The position numbers and the translations under genes are program-made. The notes under the pieces are model-generated. The model worked only from the letters and a program-made list of their open reading frames with translations. It was not told the DNA's origin and did not search any database. This document shows positions 52,669 through 61,398 of a stretch of DNA of 64,000 bases, one piece after another; the stretch's first letter is position 1; every line of letters starts with the position of its first letter. Source of the stretch: Mumia sp. Pv4-285 (lineage in GTDB: Bacteria; Actinomycetota; Actinomycetes; Propionibacteriales; Nocardioidaceae); NCBI RefSeq assembly GCF_041320275.1, contig NZ_CP162023.1:744001-808000 (forward strand). Direction: 5' to 3'.

Positions 52669-53871
52669 TCAGCCGCCCGACGGAACGACCAGGCCGTTCT
52701 CCGTCGGTGAGTACGGGACGAAGACGAAGTCCTCCTCGGTGACGTTCGGGAAGTGGTTCTCGGGAGAGAAGCCCACCGGCATCACGTAGTTGGGCATGTC
52801 CTCCGGGGTCGCCTTCTCCAGGGCCGCCGTCATCTTCTCGGGATCGAAGCTCCCGGCGAGCTCGGCGGCGTAAGCGGCGAGCATGACGTCGTCATAGGCG
52901 ACGAGGTAGGTGTTGATCGGGAACGGGAGCGTTCCTCCGGCCTCCTTCTTCACCGCCTCGTAGAACTTCTGGAAGGCCTCGGACTCGGTCTGCGGCGTGC
53001 CCTTGACGTTGGCCGCCAGCTGCTGGAACTCGATGCCCTCCAGCGCGGCAGGCTCGGCGATCGAGTCGAGGTTGTTCGCGGAGAAGGTCTGCGCGGAGAT
53101 GGTCGGGATGTCGGTGCCCAGCTTGGCGCGTGCCGCGACGACCGCCGTGGCGCCCGGGAAGTAGCCCGCGAGCACGAGAGCGTCAGGGTCGTCGGCGAGG
53201 ACCTGCTGCATCTGGGGGGTGGCATCCACCGCGCTCGGGGAGACCGCTGAGAAGGTCGCGTCGATGCCCGCCTCCTCGAGCGCTGGCTTGGCCACCGCTT
53301 GGAACGCCTGGCCGGAGGCGTCGTCCGAGTTCAGCACGCCGACGCTCGCGTAGCCGTCCTCCTTCAGCTTGGCGACGAAGCTCGCGACGTAGTCGGGAAT
53401 GGTGTGAGCGTTGCCGAAGACGAGTGGATACTCCTTCGGATCGTTGAAGGTGTCGGCGGTGAAGTGCTGCGACGTGAACACCTTCGCGTTGTCGAGGATC
53501 GGGATTCCGGCCGGGATCTCCGACGCGCTGCCCGGCAGGACCGCGTGAGGCAGTCCGCCGGCGAGGAGCTCCTGCAGCTTGGCCGCCAGCTGGTCGGGGC
53601 TGCCGCCGCTGTCGGTGATGTTCAGCTCCAGCGGCTCGCCGAGAACACCTCCGTCGGCGTTGATGACGGAGACCGCCGCCTTGTTGCCGATCGACATCGC
53701 CTCACCGACAGGGGCGACTGGCCCGCTGAGGGCCTGAAAGCTCTCGATCACCATCGGGCCCTCGGCATCGGAGGACGAGTCCGAACCCCCGGGATCGGAG
53801 CTGGCGCAGCCGCTCACGACCAGCAGCGCGGAGGCGAGTGTGCCGAACAGCGCAGTGCGTTCCAACCTCAT
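52669..53871 (-). CDS. Liv-type substrate-binding lipoprotein
   Basis: The 400-residue precursor has a lipobox LLVVSGC followed by an acidic Ser-rich linker, then a type I periplasmic-binding fold of the branched-chain family. The ATG at 53871 has an AAAGGA site. It is divergent from the liv permease operon at 54081-57538, which it presumably serves. It is clearly different from the binding protein at 13072, so the two Liv systems should differ in substrate. Confidence 0.87.
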   Translation of the reverse strand: MRLERTALFGTLASALLVVSGCASSDPGGSDSSSDAEGPMVIESFQALSGPVAPVGEAMSIGNKAAVSVINADGGVLGEPLELNITDSGGSPDQLAAKLQELLAGGLPHAVLPGSASEIPAGIPILDNAKVFTSQHFTADTFNDPKEYPLVFGNAHTIPDYVASFVAKLKEDGYASVGVLNSDDASGQAFQAVAKPALEEAGIDATFSAVSPSAVDATPQMQQVLADDPDALVLAGYFPGATAVVAARAKLGTDIPTISAQTFSANNLDSIAEPAALEGIEFQQLAANVKGTPQTESEAFQKFYEAVKKEAGGTLPFPINTYLVAYDDVMLAAYAAELAGSFDPEKMTAALEKATPEDMPNYVMPVGFSPENHFPNVTEEDFVFVPYSPTENGLVVPSGG

Positions 53872-53902
53872 TTTGCAGATCCTTTCCCGCGAAGCACGTG
53901 AC

Positions 53903-53919
53903 CATATAACCTCTATATG
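53903..53919. promoter_or_regulatory. CATATA/TATATG palindrome upstream of the binding-protein gene
   Basis: CATATA and TATATG form a perfect inverted repeat with a 5-nt spacer, 32 nt upstream of the minus-strand start. A similar AT-rich palindrome occurs at 60214-60234. Both are conspicuous in this GC-rich DNA and may be GntR operators. Confidence 0.45.
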
Positions 53920-53984
53920 ATTCAGATGTGACCATAACCACAGCGCTCGACGAGCGTCAAGGGAAGTTCACGAGTTCGGATCCT

Positions 53985-54000
53985 AATCATTTAGTTGATT
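53985..54000. promoter_or_regulatory. AATCA-N6-TGATT palindrome upstream of the second liv operon
   Basis: AATCA and TGATT form a perfect 5-6-5 inverted repeat 81 nt upstream of the livH-like start. It has the same spacing as the CCAAC-N6-GTTGG sites and shares the TAGTTG core in its centre, so it may be a diverged site for the same or a related regulator. Confidence 0.35.
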
Positions 54001-54080
54001 TGGAGTGACCGACGTCATATGGTTCGGGGAACCGGCGAACCCGCTGGCCACGCTGACCTCCGTATGACAGGGGTGCACTC

Positions 54081-54944
54081 ATGACCGTCGTTTGGGCTGG
54101 GTTGTCGGTCGGTGCGGTCTACGCACTCATCGCGATCGGCTACAACATCACGATGACGTTCGGTGGGACGTTCAACTTCGCCCACGGCGCGCTCGTCGTC
54201 CTCGCGGGCTTCTTCACCTGGTTCGTCATGGTCGAGCAGGGCATGCCCTGGTGGGCAGCGGCGCTGTGCGGCGCGGTCCTCGGGGCGCTGGTGGCGGTGG
54301 TGGAGGAGCTGGTCGCGATCAGGCCGGTCATCACCAAGGACTCGCACGCGCTGCTGGTGACGACAGTCGGTGCGCTCGTCGTGATCGAAGGCGTCCTGAT
54401 GGCGACCTGGGGTGACGAGCCGCGGTCCGTTCCCTTCTTCGGTGGGCAGGAGTCGTTCACCCTCCTCGGCGGACGGATCTCACCGGTCGACGTCTGGCTC
54501 ATCGTCATGGCGGTCGGCGTCGGCGTGGGGTTCCATCTCTTCGCCCGACGAAGCCTGTGGGGTCTGGCTGCTCGTGGCGCCACCAGCGATCCGGACGCGG
54601 CCAAGGTGCGGGGGATCAACGTTGCGGCGTTGCGCACCGGGTCGTTCGCCCTCGCTGGCGCATTGGCCGGCCTCCTTGGCCCCGTGCTCGTACCGAAGAC
54701 CGGTGCGAGCGTCGGGATCACCATCACCTTGACCGTGTTCGGGTTCGTCGCCTTGGCAGTCGGCGGGTTCGGCAGCTTTCTGGGTTCGATCGTCGGCGGG
54801 ATGGTCATCGGACTCGTCCAGGCGTTCGGAAACCGCTACCTGGGTGTCGAGTACCCGCCGCTGCTGCTCTTCGGGCTGCTCCTGCTCATCCTGCTTCTCA
54901 AACCCAGCGGCCTCTTCGGTCAACGCGGCGTCAGGACGGTGTGA
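54081..54944 (+). CDS. livH: Branched-chain-type ABC importer permease (LivH-like)
   Basis: The 287-residue membrane protein has the LivH marks YALIAIGYNITMTFGGTFNFAHGALVVLAGF and ALAVGGFGSFLGSIVGGMVIGLVQAFG. It is the first gene of a three-gene plus-strand operon that faces its binding-protein gene across 209 bp. It begins 80 nt after the AATCA-N6-TGATT palindrome. Confidence 0.9.
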   Translation: MTVVWAGLSVGAVYALIAIGYNITMTFGGTFNFAHGALVVLAGFFTWFVMVEQGMPWWAAALCGAVLGALVAVVEELVAIRPVITKDSHALLVTTVGALVVIEGVLMATWGDEPRSVPFFGGQESFTLLGGRISPVDVWLIVMAVGVGVGFHLFARRSLWGLAARGATSDPDAAKVRGINVAALRTGSFALAGALAGLLGPVLVPKTGASVGITITLTVFGFVALAVGGFGSFLGSIVGGMVIGLVQAFGNRYLGVEYPPLLLFGLLLLILLLKPSGLFGQRGVRTV

Positions 54945-54947
54945 CCC

Positions 54948-56801
54948 ATGCTCGGCAAGCTTCGGACCCTCACGGTCAGCACGCCCTTCGTCGCTGTGCT
55001 CGTGTTCATCCTCGTGATCGAGCTGCCACTGTTCGGACTGGATCTCTACTGGCAGCGCCAGGTGATGCTGATCGCGGTCTACACGCTCGTCTGCAGCGGA
55101 CTGAACCTCAGCTTCGGCTATGCCGGTGAGCTGGCGCTGGGACAGGTTGCGGTGTTCGCGGCGGGCGCCTACGTGGCCGCCATCTTGTACAACGAGGGCT
55201 ACACCGACATCCTGCTCGCGATCGGGGCCGCGGTCGTGGTCGCGGCCATCGCGGGGCTGGTGTCGGGCATCCCCGGTCTGCGCCTGAGCCACTGGTCGCT
55301 GGCGCTGGTGTCGTTCTTCTTCATCCTGCTGATCCCCAGCATGGTCTCGATCTTCCACGGTGTCACCGGTGGCAGCGCGGGGCTCCCCGGCATCATCGGA
55401 CCGACGTTGTTCGGGCGAGTGCTGTACGGGCCGGAGTTCTTCCAGGTGACGATCGCTCTGACGTTCATCTGGATGATCATCTTCCGGAACATGGTGGTGT
55501 CGCGCTTCGGCACGATCTTGCGAGTGCTGTCAGCCAGCCCGACTCTGACGGAGACGCTCGGTGGGTCGGTCTACCGGCTGCGAGTCCAGGCGTACGTCAT
55601 CGGTGCACTGCCGGCGGGCATCGCCGGGGTCTTCTACACCTACATGGCAGGGTTCATCAGCCCCGACTCGTTCACGATGACGCTGACGATCGCCCTGCTC
55701 GCCGCCACCGTCCTCGGCGGGGCCGACAGCGTCTGGGGCGCGCCGGTCGGCGCAGCGATCCTCGTGCTCGGACCGTTGCAGGCCGCATCGTTCGAGCGCT
55801 ACTCAGTCGCGGCGTACGGCGTGTTCCTCATCGTGGTCGGGATCGCGCTGTCGGCAGGTCTCGCCGGCATCGCTCGCCGGGTGATCACGAAGGTCGATCG
55901 CCGATACCTCGCCCGCCCGTCTCAGATCGAGAGCGTCGAGGAGGAGGCGAGCCACGCGGCACTCTCGATCCCAGGGCAGAGACTCGAGATTCGCGGGGTG
56001 ACCAAGGCGTTCGCTGGTCTCAAGGCGCTCAGCGGCGTGGACCTGACTGTGGAACCGGGCACCATCACCGCGATCATCGGCGCGAACGGGGCTGGCAAGA
56101 CGACCCTGCTCAACGCCGTGTCGGGCGTGCTGCACCCTGACGCGGGAACGATCAAGCTCGACGACGTCGAGCTCGTCGGGCTCAAGGCCAACAAGGTCGC
56201 ACGCCTCGGCGTCGGCCGTACGTTCCAGACGCCGCTCATCCCCAAGCGCATGACGGTCCTGGAGGTGGTCGAGACCGGCAGGCTCCGCCACGGTGGCCTC
56301 AACCTGATCGCAGCGATCCTGCGCCTGCCGGTCCACTACCGGGTTCGCCGCAAGGATCGCGAGGCCGCACTCGCAGCCTTGTCGTTCGCGGGCCTGGCCC
56401 ACCTCGCGAACGAGGACGCGCAGTCGCTCCCGCTGGGCACGCGCCGGCTCCTCGAGGTCGTGCGTGCGGTCGCTGGTGAGCCGCACGTCCTGCTGCTGGA
56501 CGAGCCGGCAGCCGGCCTGGACGACGAAGGACTGCGTGAGCTCGACCTCTTGATGCGTCGCACGCGCGACTCAGGTGGCACGGTCGTCCTGGTCGAGCAC
56601 AACGTGCCGTTCGTGATGGAGACCGCCGACCAGGTCTTCGCGATGGAGCTCGGCACGGTCATCGCTTCTGGTCCGCCAGAGGTCGTACGTCGTGATCGGC
56701 GGGTCATCGACAGCTACCTCGGGCGTCGCGGTGAGCCCGCCGCAGACGTCGTGTCGACTGTCGAGCCGAGCGCGGACGTCAACGAGACGGGAGTCAGATG
56801 A
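54948..56801 (+). CDS. Fused LivM permease and LivG ATPase
   Basis: The 617-residue protein joins a LivM-like membrane domain (residues 1 to about 310, with GLNLSFGYAGELALGQVAVFAAGAY) to a LivG-like ATPase (about 345-590, Walker A GANGAGKTT, GRTFQTPLIPKRMTVLEVV, Walker B LLLDEPAAGLD). Such fusions are known in Liv systems. The domain order and intact motifs suggest that both halves work. It starts 3 nt after livH and overlaps the livF-like gene. Confidence 0.9.
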   Translation: MLGKLRTLTVSTPFVAVLVFILVIELPLFGLDLYWQRQVMLIAVYTLVCSGLNLSFGYAGELALGQVAVFAAGAYVAAILYNEGYTDILLAIGAAVVVAAIAGLVSGIPGLRLSHWSLALVSFFFILLIPSMVSIFHGVTGGSAGLPGIIGPTLFGRVLYGPEFFQVTIALTFIWMIIFRNMVVSRFGTILRVLSASPTLTETLGGSVYRLRVQAYVIGALPAGIAGVFYTYMAGFISPDSFTMTLTIALLAATVLGGADSVWGAPVGAAILVLGPLQAASFERYSVAAYGVFLIVVGIALSAGLAGIARRVITKVDRRYLARPSQIESVEEEASHAALSIPGQRLEIRGVTKAFAGLKALSGVDLTVEPGTITAIIGANGAGKTTLLNAVSGVLHPDAGTIKLDDVELVGLKANKVARLGVGRTFQTPLIPKRMTVLEVVETGRLRHGGLNLIAAILRLPVHYRVRRKDREAALAALSFAGLAHLANEDAQSLPLGTRRLLEVVRAVAGEPHVLLLDEPAAGLDDEGLRELDLLMRRTRDSGGTVVLVEHNVPFVMETADQVFAMELGTVIASGPPEVVRRDRRVIDSYLGRRGEPAADVVSTVEPSADVNETGVR

Positions 56802-57538
56802 TGACGGTGGACAACCATGGAGCTGCTCTCGAGCTCGAGGTCGACAGCGTGAGCGTGGCGTACGGCGACCTCGTCGCCGTGTGGGACGCGTCGCTGAAGC
56901 TTCGGGCGGGCAGCATCACCGCGCTCGTCGGGCGCAACGGCGCAGGCAAGACGACGCTGATCTCGGGAGTGTGCGGACTCCTCCCTCTGCGCTCCGGCAG
57001 CGTGCGGCTGCTCGGGGAGGACGTGACCGAGACTCCTCCGTGGGGGCGGGTTCCCCGGGGCATGTCGGTGGTTCAGGAGGGCAAGCGGGTCTTCCGCGAT
57101 CTCACCGTGCGCGAGAACCTGCTCCTCGGGCTCCGGGGCAACCGGTTGAAGCGTGCGCAGCTCGACAGCGCGCTGACGGAGCTGTACGACCGGTTCCCGA
57201 TCCTGGGGGAGCGCCGTGACCAGCGGGCAGCCGACCTCTCAGGTGGTCAGCAGCAGATGCTGGCGATCGGGACCGCGCTGGCGTCGCGGCCGAAGGTGCT
57301 GCTCGTCGACGAACCGTCGTCGGGCCTCGCCCCGGTCTTCGTCGACGTGGTGTTCGAGTGCCTGGAGCGGCTGCGCGACGAGGGTATGGCGATCCTGCTC
57401 GTCGAGCAGCTGGTCGAAGAGGTGCTGGGCGGCATCGCCGACGAGGTGATCGTTCTCGAACGCGGCCGAGTCACGCTCCGTGACGCAGCTGCCAACCTGT
57501 CGGTGGAAGACGTGGCGCGAGGCATCTACTCGTCGTGA
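56798..57538 (+). CDS. livF: Branched-chain-type ABC importer ATPase (LivF-like)
   Basis: The 246-residue ATPase has Walker A GRNGAGKTT, VVQEGKRVFRDLTVRENL, the signature DLSGGQQQMLAIGTAL and Walker B VLLVDEPSSGLAP. The ATG at 56798 overlaps the preceding stop; the next codon, ATG at 56801, is an alternative start. It completes the second Liv importer, and the GntR gene follows by 80 nt on the same strand. Confidence 0.89.
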   Translation: MMTVDNHGAALELEVDSVSVAYGDLVAVWDASLKLRAGSITALVGRNGAGKTTLISGVCGLLPLRSGSVRLLGEDVTETPPWGRVPRGMSVVQEGKRVFRDLTVRENLLLGLRGNRLKRAQLDSALTELYDRFPILGERRDQRAADLSGGQQQMLAIGTALASRPKVLLVDEPSSGLAPVFVDVVFECLERLRDEGMAILLVEQLVEEVLGGIADEVIVLERGRVTLRDAAANLSVEDVARGIYSS

Positions 57539-57618
57539 CGACGTCGCCAGGCGCTAGTGTCGGTGACCGAGCAAGAGTGCGTACGAGGCGGGCTCCGCGG
57601 CCGCCGGAGAGGAAACCC

Positions 57619-58458
57619 ATGGCTGGCAACGGGCGCGAGCCCACGGTGGCGCGCCCCATGCCCCAGCCCCAGCGGCTCAACACCCCGAGCGTCGCGGAGG
57701 CGGTGGCGTCACAGCTGCGATCGCGGATCCTCGACGGTGACCTCGTGGACGGGTCCGAGCTGCCGCCGGAGGCGGCGCTGCTGGAGCAGTTCCCGGTCAG
57801 CCGGCCGAGCCTGCGTGAGGCCTTTCGCATCCTGGAGACCGAGGGACTGATCACGGTCCGTCGGGGCAAGCGCGGCGGCATCCTCATCACTCATCCGCAG
57901 CCTGCCGGCGCCGCGTACCATGTCGGCCTGCTGCTGCACTCGCGTCACACCTCGCTCACCGACCTGGCCGAGGCCCGCAACCTCGTCGAGCCCTTGACGG
58001 CCGAGCATGCCGCCCGCCGGCGAAACCATCGCAAGATCGGTCGTGAGCTGAGCGCTCTGACCCGGGAGGCTGAGGAGCAGCTGGAGGACGGCCTCAAGTT
58101 CACCGAGCTCTCGACCCAGTTCCACCACCACCTGGTCATGTCGGCAGGCAACGAGACCCTGCAGATCCTGGTCGGCGTCATCGAGGGTCTGTGGAACACC
58201 CAAGAGCTCACCTGGGCGGCTTCGGCCGTCGTCGAGGGCCAGTACCCGGCGATCGCGCTGCGACGCGAGGTCGTCCGCGCTCATCTACGCATCAGCGACG
58301 CTATCGAGCAGGGCGATGCAGGCGAGGCTCTGAGACTGACCCGAGCCCACCTCAAGGCGACATCGCGGTTCGTCGCGTCGTCCGGTGGTGAGGTGCGCGT
58401 TCTCGACGAGCACGGCGGACGGCGGCAGGTCCCGGTCCGGACCGTCACTCGCGGCTGA
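57619..58458 (+). CDS. GntR-family regulator, FadR subgroup
   Basis: The 279-residue protein has an N-terminal winged helix (about residues 25-90, SQLRSRILDGDLVDGSELPPEAALLEQFPVSRPSLREAFRILETEGLITVRRGKRGGI) and a C-terminal all-helical FCD ligand domain. FadR-type members repress catabolic operons and sense acyl-CoAs or organic acids. The ATG at 57619 has an AGAGGAAA site. Its 3' end overlaps the convergent enoyl-CoA hydratase gene by 14 nt. It is the nearest candidate to bind the AT-rich palindromes at 53903 and 60214. Confidence 0.87.
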   Translation: MAGNGREPTVARPMPQPQRLNTPSVAEAVASQLRSRILDGDLVDGSELPPEAALLEQFPVSRPSLREAFRILETEGLITVRRGKRGGILITHPQPAGAAYHVGLLLHSRHTSLTDLAEARNLVEPLTAEHAARRRNHRKIGRELSALTREAEEQLEDGLKFTELSTQFHHHLVMSAGNETLQILVGVIEGLWNTQELTWAASAVVEGQYPAIALRREVVRAHLRISDAIEQGDAGEALRLTRAHLKATSRFVASSGGEVRVLDEHGGRRQVPVRTVTRG

Positions 58459-59233
58459 AGACCGGCTTGGTCCGATCGACGAAGGCATCGATGCCGATGC
58501 GGACGTCGGGCCCTTCCATGTGCGCGGTGAGCAGGGTCTTCTCGAGATCGAGGCCCGCCGCGAGTGGACCTGCGTCAAGCCCACCCCTGATCGCCTGCTT
58601 CATCGCGGCTATCGAGGCTGGGCTGCGCTCGGCGAGGGTGCGGGCCATGTCGAGGCTGGTCGAGAGCACCTGGTCTGCAGGGACGACCGCATTGACCATG
58701 CCTGAGGCGCGGGCGAGCTCCGGATCGACCGGCTCGCCGCTGAACAGCATCCAGGCGGCCAACCGCGTCCCGACCATCCTCGGGAGCCGCTGGGACGCAC
58801 CTCCACTCGGCATCAGGCCCCAGATCGAATGTCCGTCGCCGTAGTGCGCGTCGTCCGCGAGGACGACGAGGTCGCACGCCAGCGTCAGCTCGAACCCACC
58901 GGCCACCGCCACACCGTGGACGGCGGCGATAGACGGCACCGGGCACTCCGCCAACCGGTCCAGCGCCCGTCGCCAGAGGTCGGCGTGGGCGCTGAGGTCG
59001 TCCGGATCGTCGACGCGGGCGCGACCGGCGACGAGGTCCGCGCCGGCGCTGAAGGCGCGGCCAGAGCCCCGAACGACCAACGACCTGATGGAGCGATCCT
59101 TCTCGACCTGTACGACAGCGGCCTCGATGTCGTGCAGCATCTGCGTGTCGATGGCGTTCAGCTTGTCGGGCCGGTTGAGGACGAGCTGGGCGACGGGGCC
59201 GTCGGAGTCGAGGTAGGCGTGCGAACGAGTCAT
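58445..59233 (-). CDS. Enoyl-CoA hydratase/isomerase family protein
   Basis: The 262-residue crotonase-fold enzyme has the oxyanion-hole segments GSGRAFSAGADLV and HGVAVAGGFELTLACDLVV. Position 2 of the catalytic glutamate pair is less clear, so hydratase versus isomerase cannot be settled. The ATG at 59233 overlaps the stop of the upstream LLM oxidoreductase by 4 nt. It would act after the acyl-CoA dehydrogenase pair transcribed divergently at 60256. Confidence 0.87.
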   Translation of the reverse strand: MTRSHAYLDSDGPVAQLVLNRPDKLNAIDTQMLHDIEAAVVQVEKDRSIRSLVVRGSGRAFSAGADLVAGRARVDDPDDLSAHADLWRRALDRLAECPVPSIAAVHGVAVAGGFELTLACDLVVLADDAHYGDGHSIWGLMPSGGASQRLPRMVGTRLAAWMLFSGEPVDPELARASGMVNAVVPADQVLSTSLDMARTLAERSPASIAAMKQAIRGGLDAGPLAAGLDLEKTLLTAHMEGPDVRIGIDAFVDRTKPVFSRE

Positions 59234-60144
59234 GAAGCGGCCACCTTCGGCAGGACCTCTGAGATCAGGGTCTGCATGACGCGTCGACGGTCGACAGGGC
59301 CGGTGGCGGCGACCTGCAGGACGATCGTCTCTGCGCCTGCTCCGGTGAACTCGGCGATACGGGAGCAGACGTCGTCGGAGGAGCCGAGCAGGAGGTACTG
59401 AGCTGCGAGCGGTGCAAAGTCTTGTTGATAGGTGCGACTGACGGTTGCGGTGCCTGTCTGTCGTGCCCAGACCGCGTCGTCGTCGACGCAGACGAACGCG
59501 AAGAGCGCACCACGTATCGAGGCGGGATCGCGTCCCACCTCTTCTGCCTGTCGCCTCGCCGTCACCAGGCCCTCCGCGAGCCGGTCGGGCGTGACCATGT
59601 ACGGCATCCAGACTTGCGCGAAGCGACCGGCGCGACGCAGGGCGCCATCGCCCCGGCCGCCGAGCCAGATCGGTGGACCTCCGTCCTGGACGGGAGGCGG
59701 ATCGAGGGCGACGTCGTCGAGGACGGTGTACTCGCCGTCGTAGGAGACTCGCTCGCCGGTGAACAGCCGCTGGAGGACGTCGAGCGACTCGTCGAGCTTG
59801 CGGAACCTCGTCACGGGGTCCACCCCGACGGCCGCGAACTCCGCCTCGTACTCTCCGCCGGCGCCGACGCCGAGATCGAAGCGTCCGCCCGAGACGAGAT
59901 CGAGGGTCGCCGCGAGTTTGGCGGCCAGCGCTGCTGGATAGAGGGGAAGCAGGCTCACGCTGCTGAGGAGCCGAATCCGTGTCGTCGCAGCGGCAGCCGC
60001 TGCGAGCTGCACGTACGGGTTCGGGGCACCGCCGTGGTGGAACACGTGCTCGCCCACGGCCACCAGGTCGAAGCCCGCGGCCTCGGCCTGCCTCGCCTCC
60101 GTCACCACGAGTCTCGGATCGCTCAGTGTCAGACCGATCGCCAT
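59230..60144 (-). CDS. LLM-class (luciferase-like, probably F420-dependent) oxidoreductase
   Basis: The 304-residue TIM-barrel protein starts MAIGLTLSDPRLVVTEARQAEAAGFDLVAVGEH and contains GRFDLGVGAGGEYEAEFAAVGV and PPIWLGGRGDGALRRAGRFAQVWMP, all typical of the family. I chose the ATG at 60144, which has a GGGAG site; starts at 60165 and 60207 are also in frame. It is first in the operon with the enoyl-CoA hydratase, and divergent from the acyl-CoA dehydrogenases across the palindrome at 60214. Confidence 0.85.
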   Translation of the reverse strand: MAIGLTLSDPRLVVTEARQAEAAGFDLVAVGEHVFHHGGAPNPYVQLAAAAAATTRIRLLSSVSLLPLYPAALAAKLAATLDLVSGGRFDLGVGAGGEYEAEFAAVGVDPVTRFRKLDESLDVLQRLFTGERVSYDGEYTVLDDVALDPPPVQDGGPPIWLGGRGDGALRRAGRFAQVWMPYMVTPDRLAEGLVTARRQAEEVGRDPASIRGALFAFVCVDDDAVWARQTGTATVSRTYQQDFAPLAAQYLLLGSSDDVCSRIAEFTGAGAETIVLQVAATGPVDRRRVMQTLISEVLPKVAAS

Positions 60145-60213
60145 GCCGATCTCCCGTCTGCTCATGGACGCGTCGTCGAAGTTCGGGCAGAGGTTTGCCT
60201 GAACCATCCCGGC

Positions 60214-60234
60214 TGATATAAATGATCTATATCA
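60214..60234. promoter_or_regulatory. TGATATA-N7-TATATCA palindrome between divergent operons
   Basis: The two 7-nt arms are perfect inverted repeats. The site lies 22 nt upstream of the acyl-CoA dehydrogenase start and 70 nt upstream of the LLM start. Its strong A/T content stands out and recalls the palindrome at 53903. GntR control is plausible. Confidence 0.55.
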
Positions 60235-60255
60235 TAAGCGAACGAGGGAGTGGAT

Positions 60256-61398
60256 GTGGATCTCGACCTGGGTGACCCCGCCGATGCGCTTCGTGCCCGC
60301 CTGCGCGAGCTGCTGACAGAGCTGCTCCCGGATGACTGGGCGGGGCCGTTCAGCGACGATCCCGAGGTTCGGCGTGTCGTCCGCTCCGTGCTGGACCGGC
60401 TCGCCGCGGAGCGCCTGCTCACCATCGACTGGCCCGTCGAGTACGGGGGCGCTGCCGCATCGGTGTGGGAGTCCACGGTGCTCCGCGAGGAGATGTGGGC
60501 CCACCTCGAGCCCCGCGGCCCGCAGTACATGGGGTTGAGCTGGGTCGGTCCGACCCTCATGGCGTTCGGCACCGAAGCGCAGAAGCGGACGCACCTCCCG
60601 CCGATCGCGGCCGGGAGACGGATCTGGTGCCAGGGGTTCAGTGAGCCCGAGTCGGGGAGCGACCTCGGGTCGCTGTCGTTGCCCGCGACGGCTGACGATG
60701 ACGGCTGGGTCGTCAACGGTCAGAAGATCTGGACGTCGTACGCACCGATCGCGGACTGGTGCTTTCTCGCTGCCCGGACGAGCCATGACGGCCGCTCGAA
60801 GAACCGCGGGGTCACCATCTTCCTGTTGCCGATGGACCGCGCGGGCATCAGTGTCCGCCCGATCGCCTCGATGATGGGGGAGCAGCATCTCAACGAAGTC
60901 TTCTTCGACGAGGTTCGTGCGACGCCTGCCGACGTGCTCGGCGAGGTCGACGAAGGCTGGCAGGTGATCAAGTACGTCCTCAACCACGAACGCGTCGGCA
61001 TCCCGAGGTACGCGCGAGACGAGCGCCTTCTCGCGGAGCTCGCCGAGACCACCCGCGACGCGGACCCGGCCTCGCGTGCCGACTTCGCCCGCGCGCTGGT
61101 GCATGCACGAACCGCGAGGCTTCTGAACCACCGTGCCATCGCGCTGCGGGAGCAGGGCGGGTTGACCGACCGTGCAGCGTCAGGCGCGCGGATCGCGTCG
61201 ATCCAGCTCGACCAGGAGGTCGCCGGCCTGGTTCTCGACATCCTCGGCCCAGCAGGGCTGCGGCCAGCCTCCGGCGGGTTGCTCTCGCACGCTGAGGACG
61301 TCTACCGCTACGCGCGTTCGGCCACGATCGCGTCCGGAACCATCGAGATCCAGCGGATGCTGGTGGCTCGCTCGCTGATGCAGGAGGCGAAGCAGTGA
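60256..61398 (+). CDS. Acyl-CoA dehydrogenase, alpha-type subunit of a likely heteromer
   Basis: The 380-residue protein has the FAD/substrate motif WCQGFSEPESGSDLGSLSLPA, the YAPIADWCFLAART segment, and the C-terminal SATIASGTIEIQRMLVAR. The MCAD glutamate position is Ser (ASGT), so the base lies elsewhere or in the partner. I chose the GTG at 60256, 5 nt after GAGGGAG; the GTG at 60250 is the alternative. It overlaps the shorter dehydrogenase downstream, a layout like the alpha2-beta2 FadE pairs of steroid side-chain degradation. Confidence 0.88.
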   Translation: MDLDLGDPADALRARLRELLTELLPDDWAGPFSDDPEVRRVVRSVLDRLAAERLLTIDWPVEYGGAAASVWESTVLREEMWAHLEPRGPQYMGLSWVGPTLMAFGTEAQKRTHLPPIAAGRRIWCQGFSEPESGSDLGSLSLPATADDDGWVVNGQKIWTSYAPIADWCFLAARTSHDGRSKNRGVTIFLLPMDRAGISVRPIASMMGEQHLNEVFFDEVRATPADVLGEVDEGWQVIKYVLNHERVGIPRYARDERLLAELAETTRDADPASRADFARALVHARTARLLNHRAIALREQGGLTDRAASGARIASIQLDQEVAGLVLDILGPAGLRPASGGLLSHAEDVYRYARSATIASGTIEIQRMLVARSLMQEAKQ

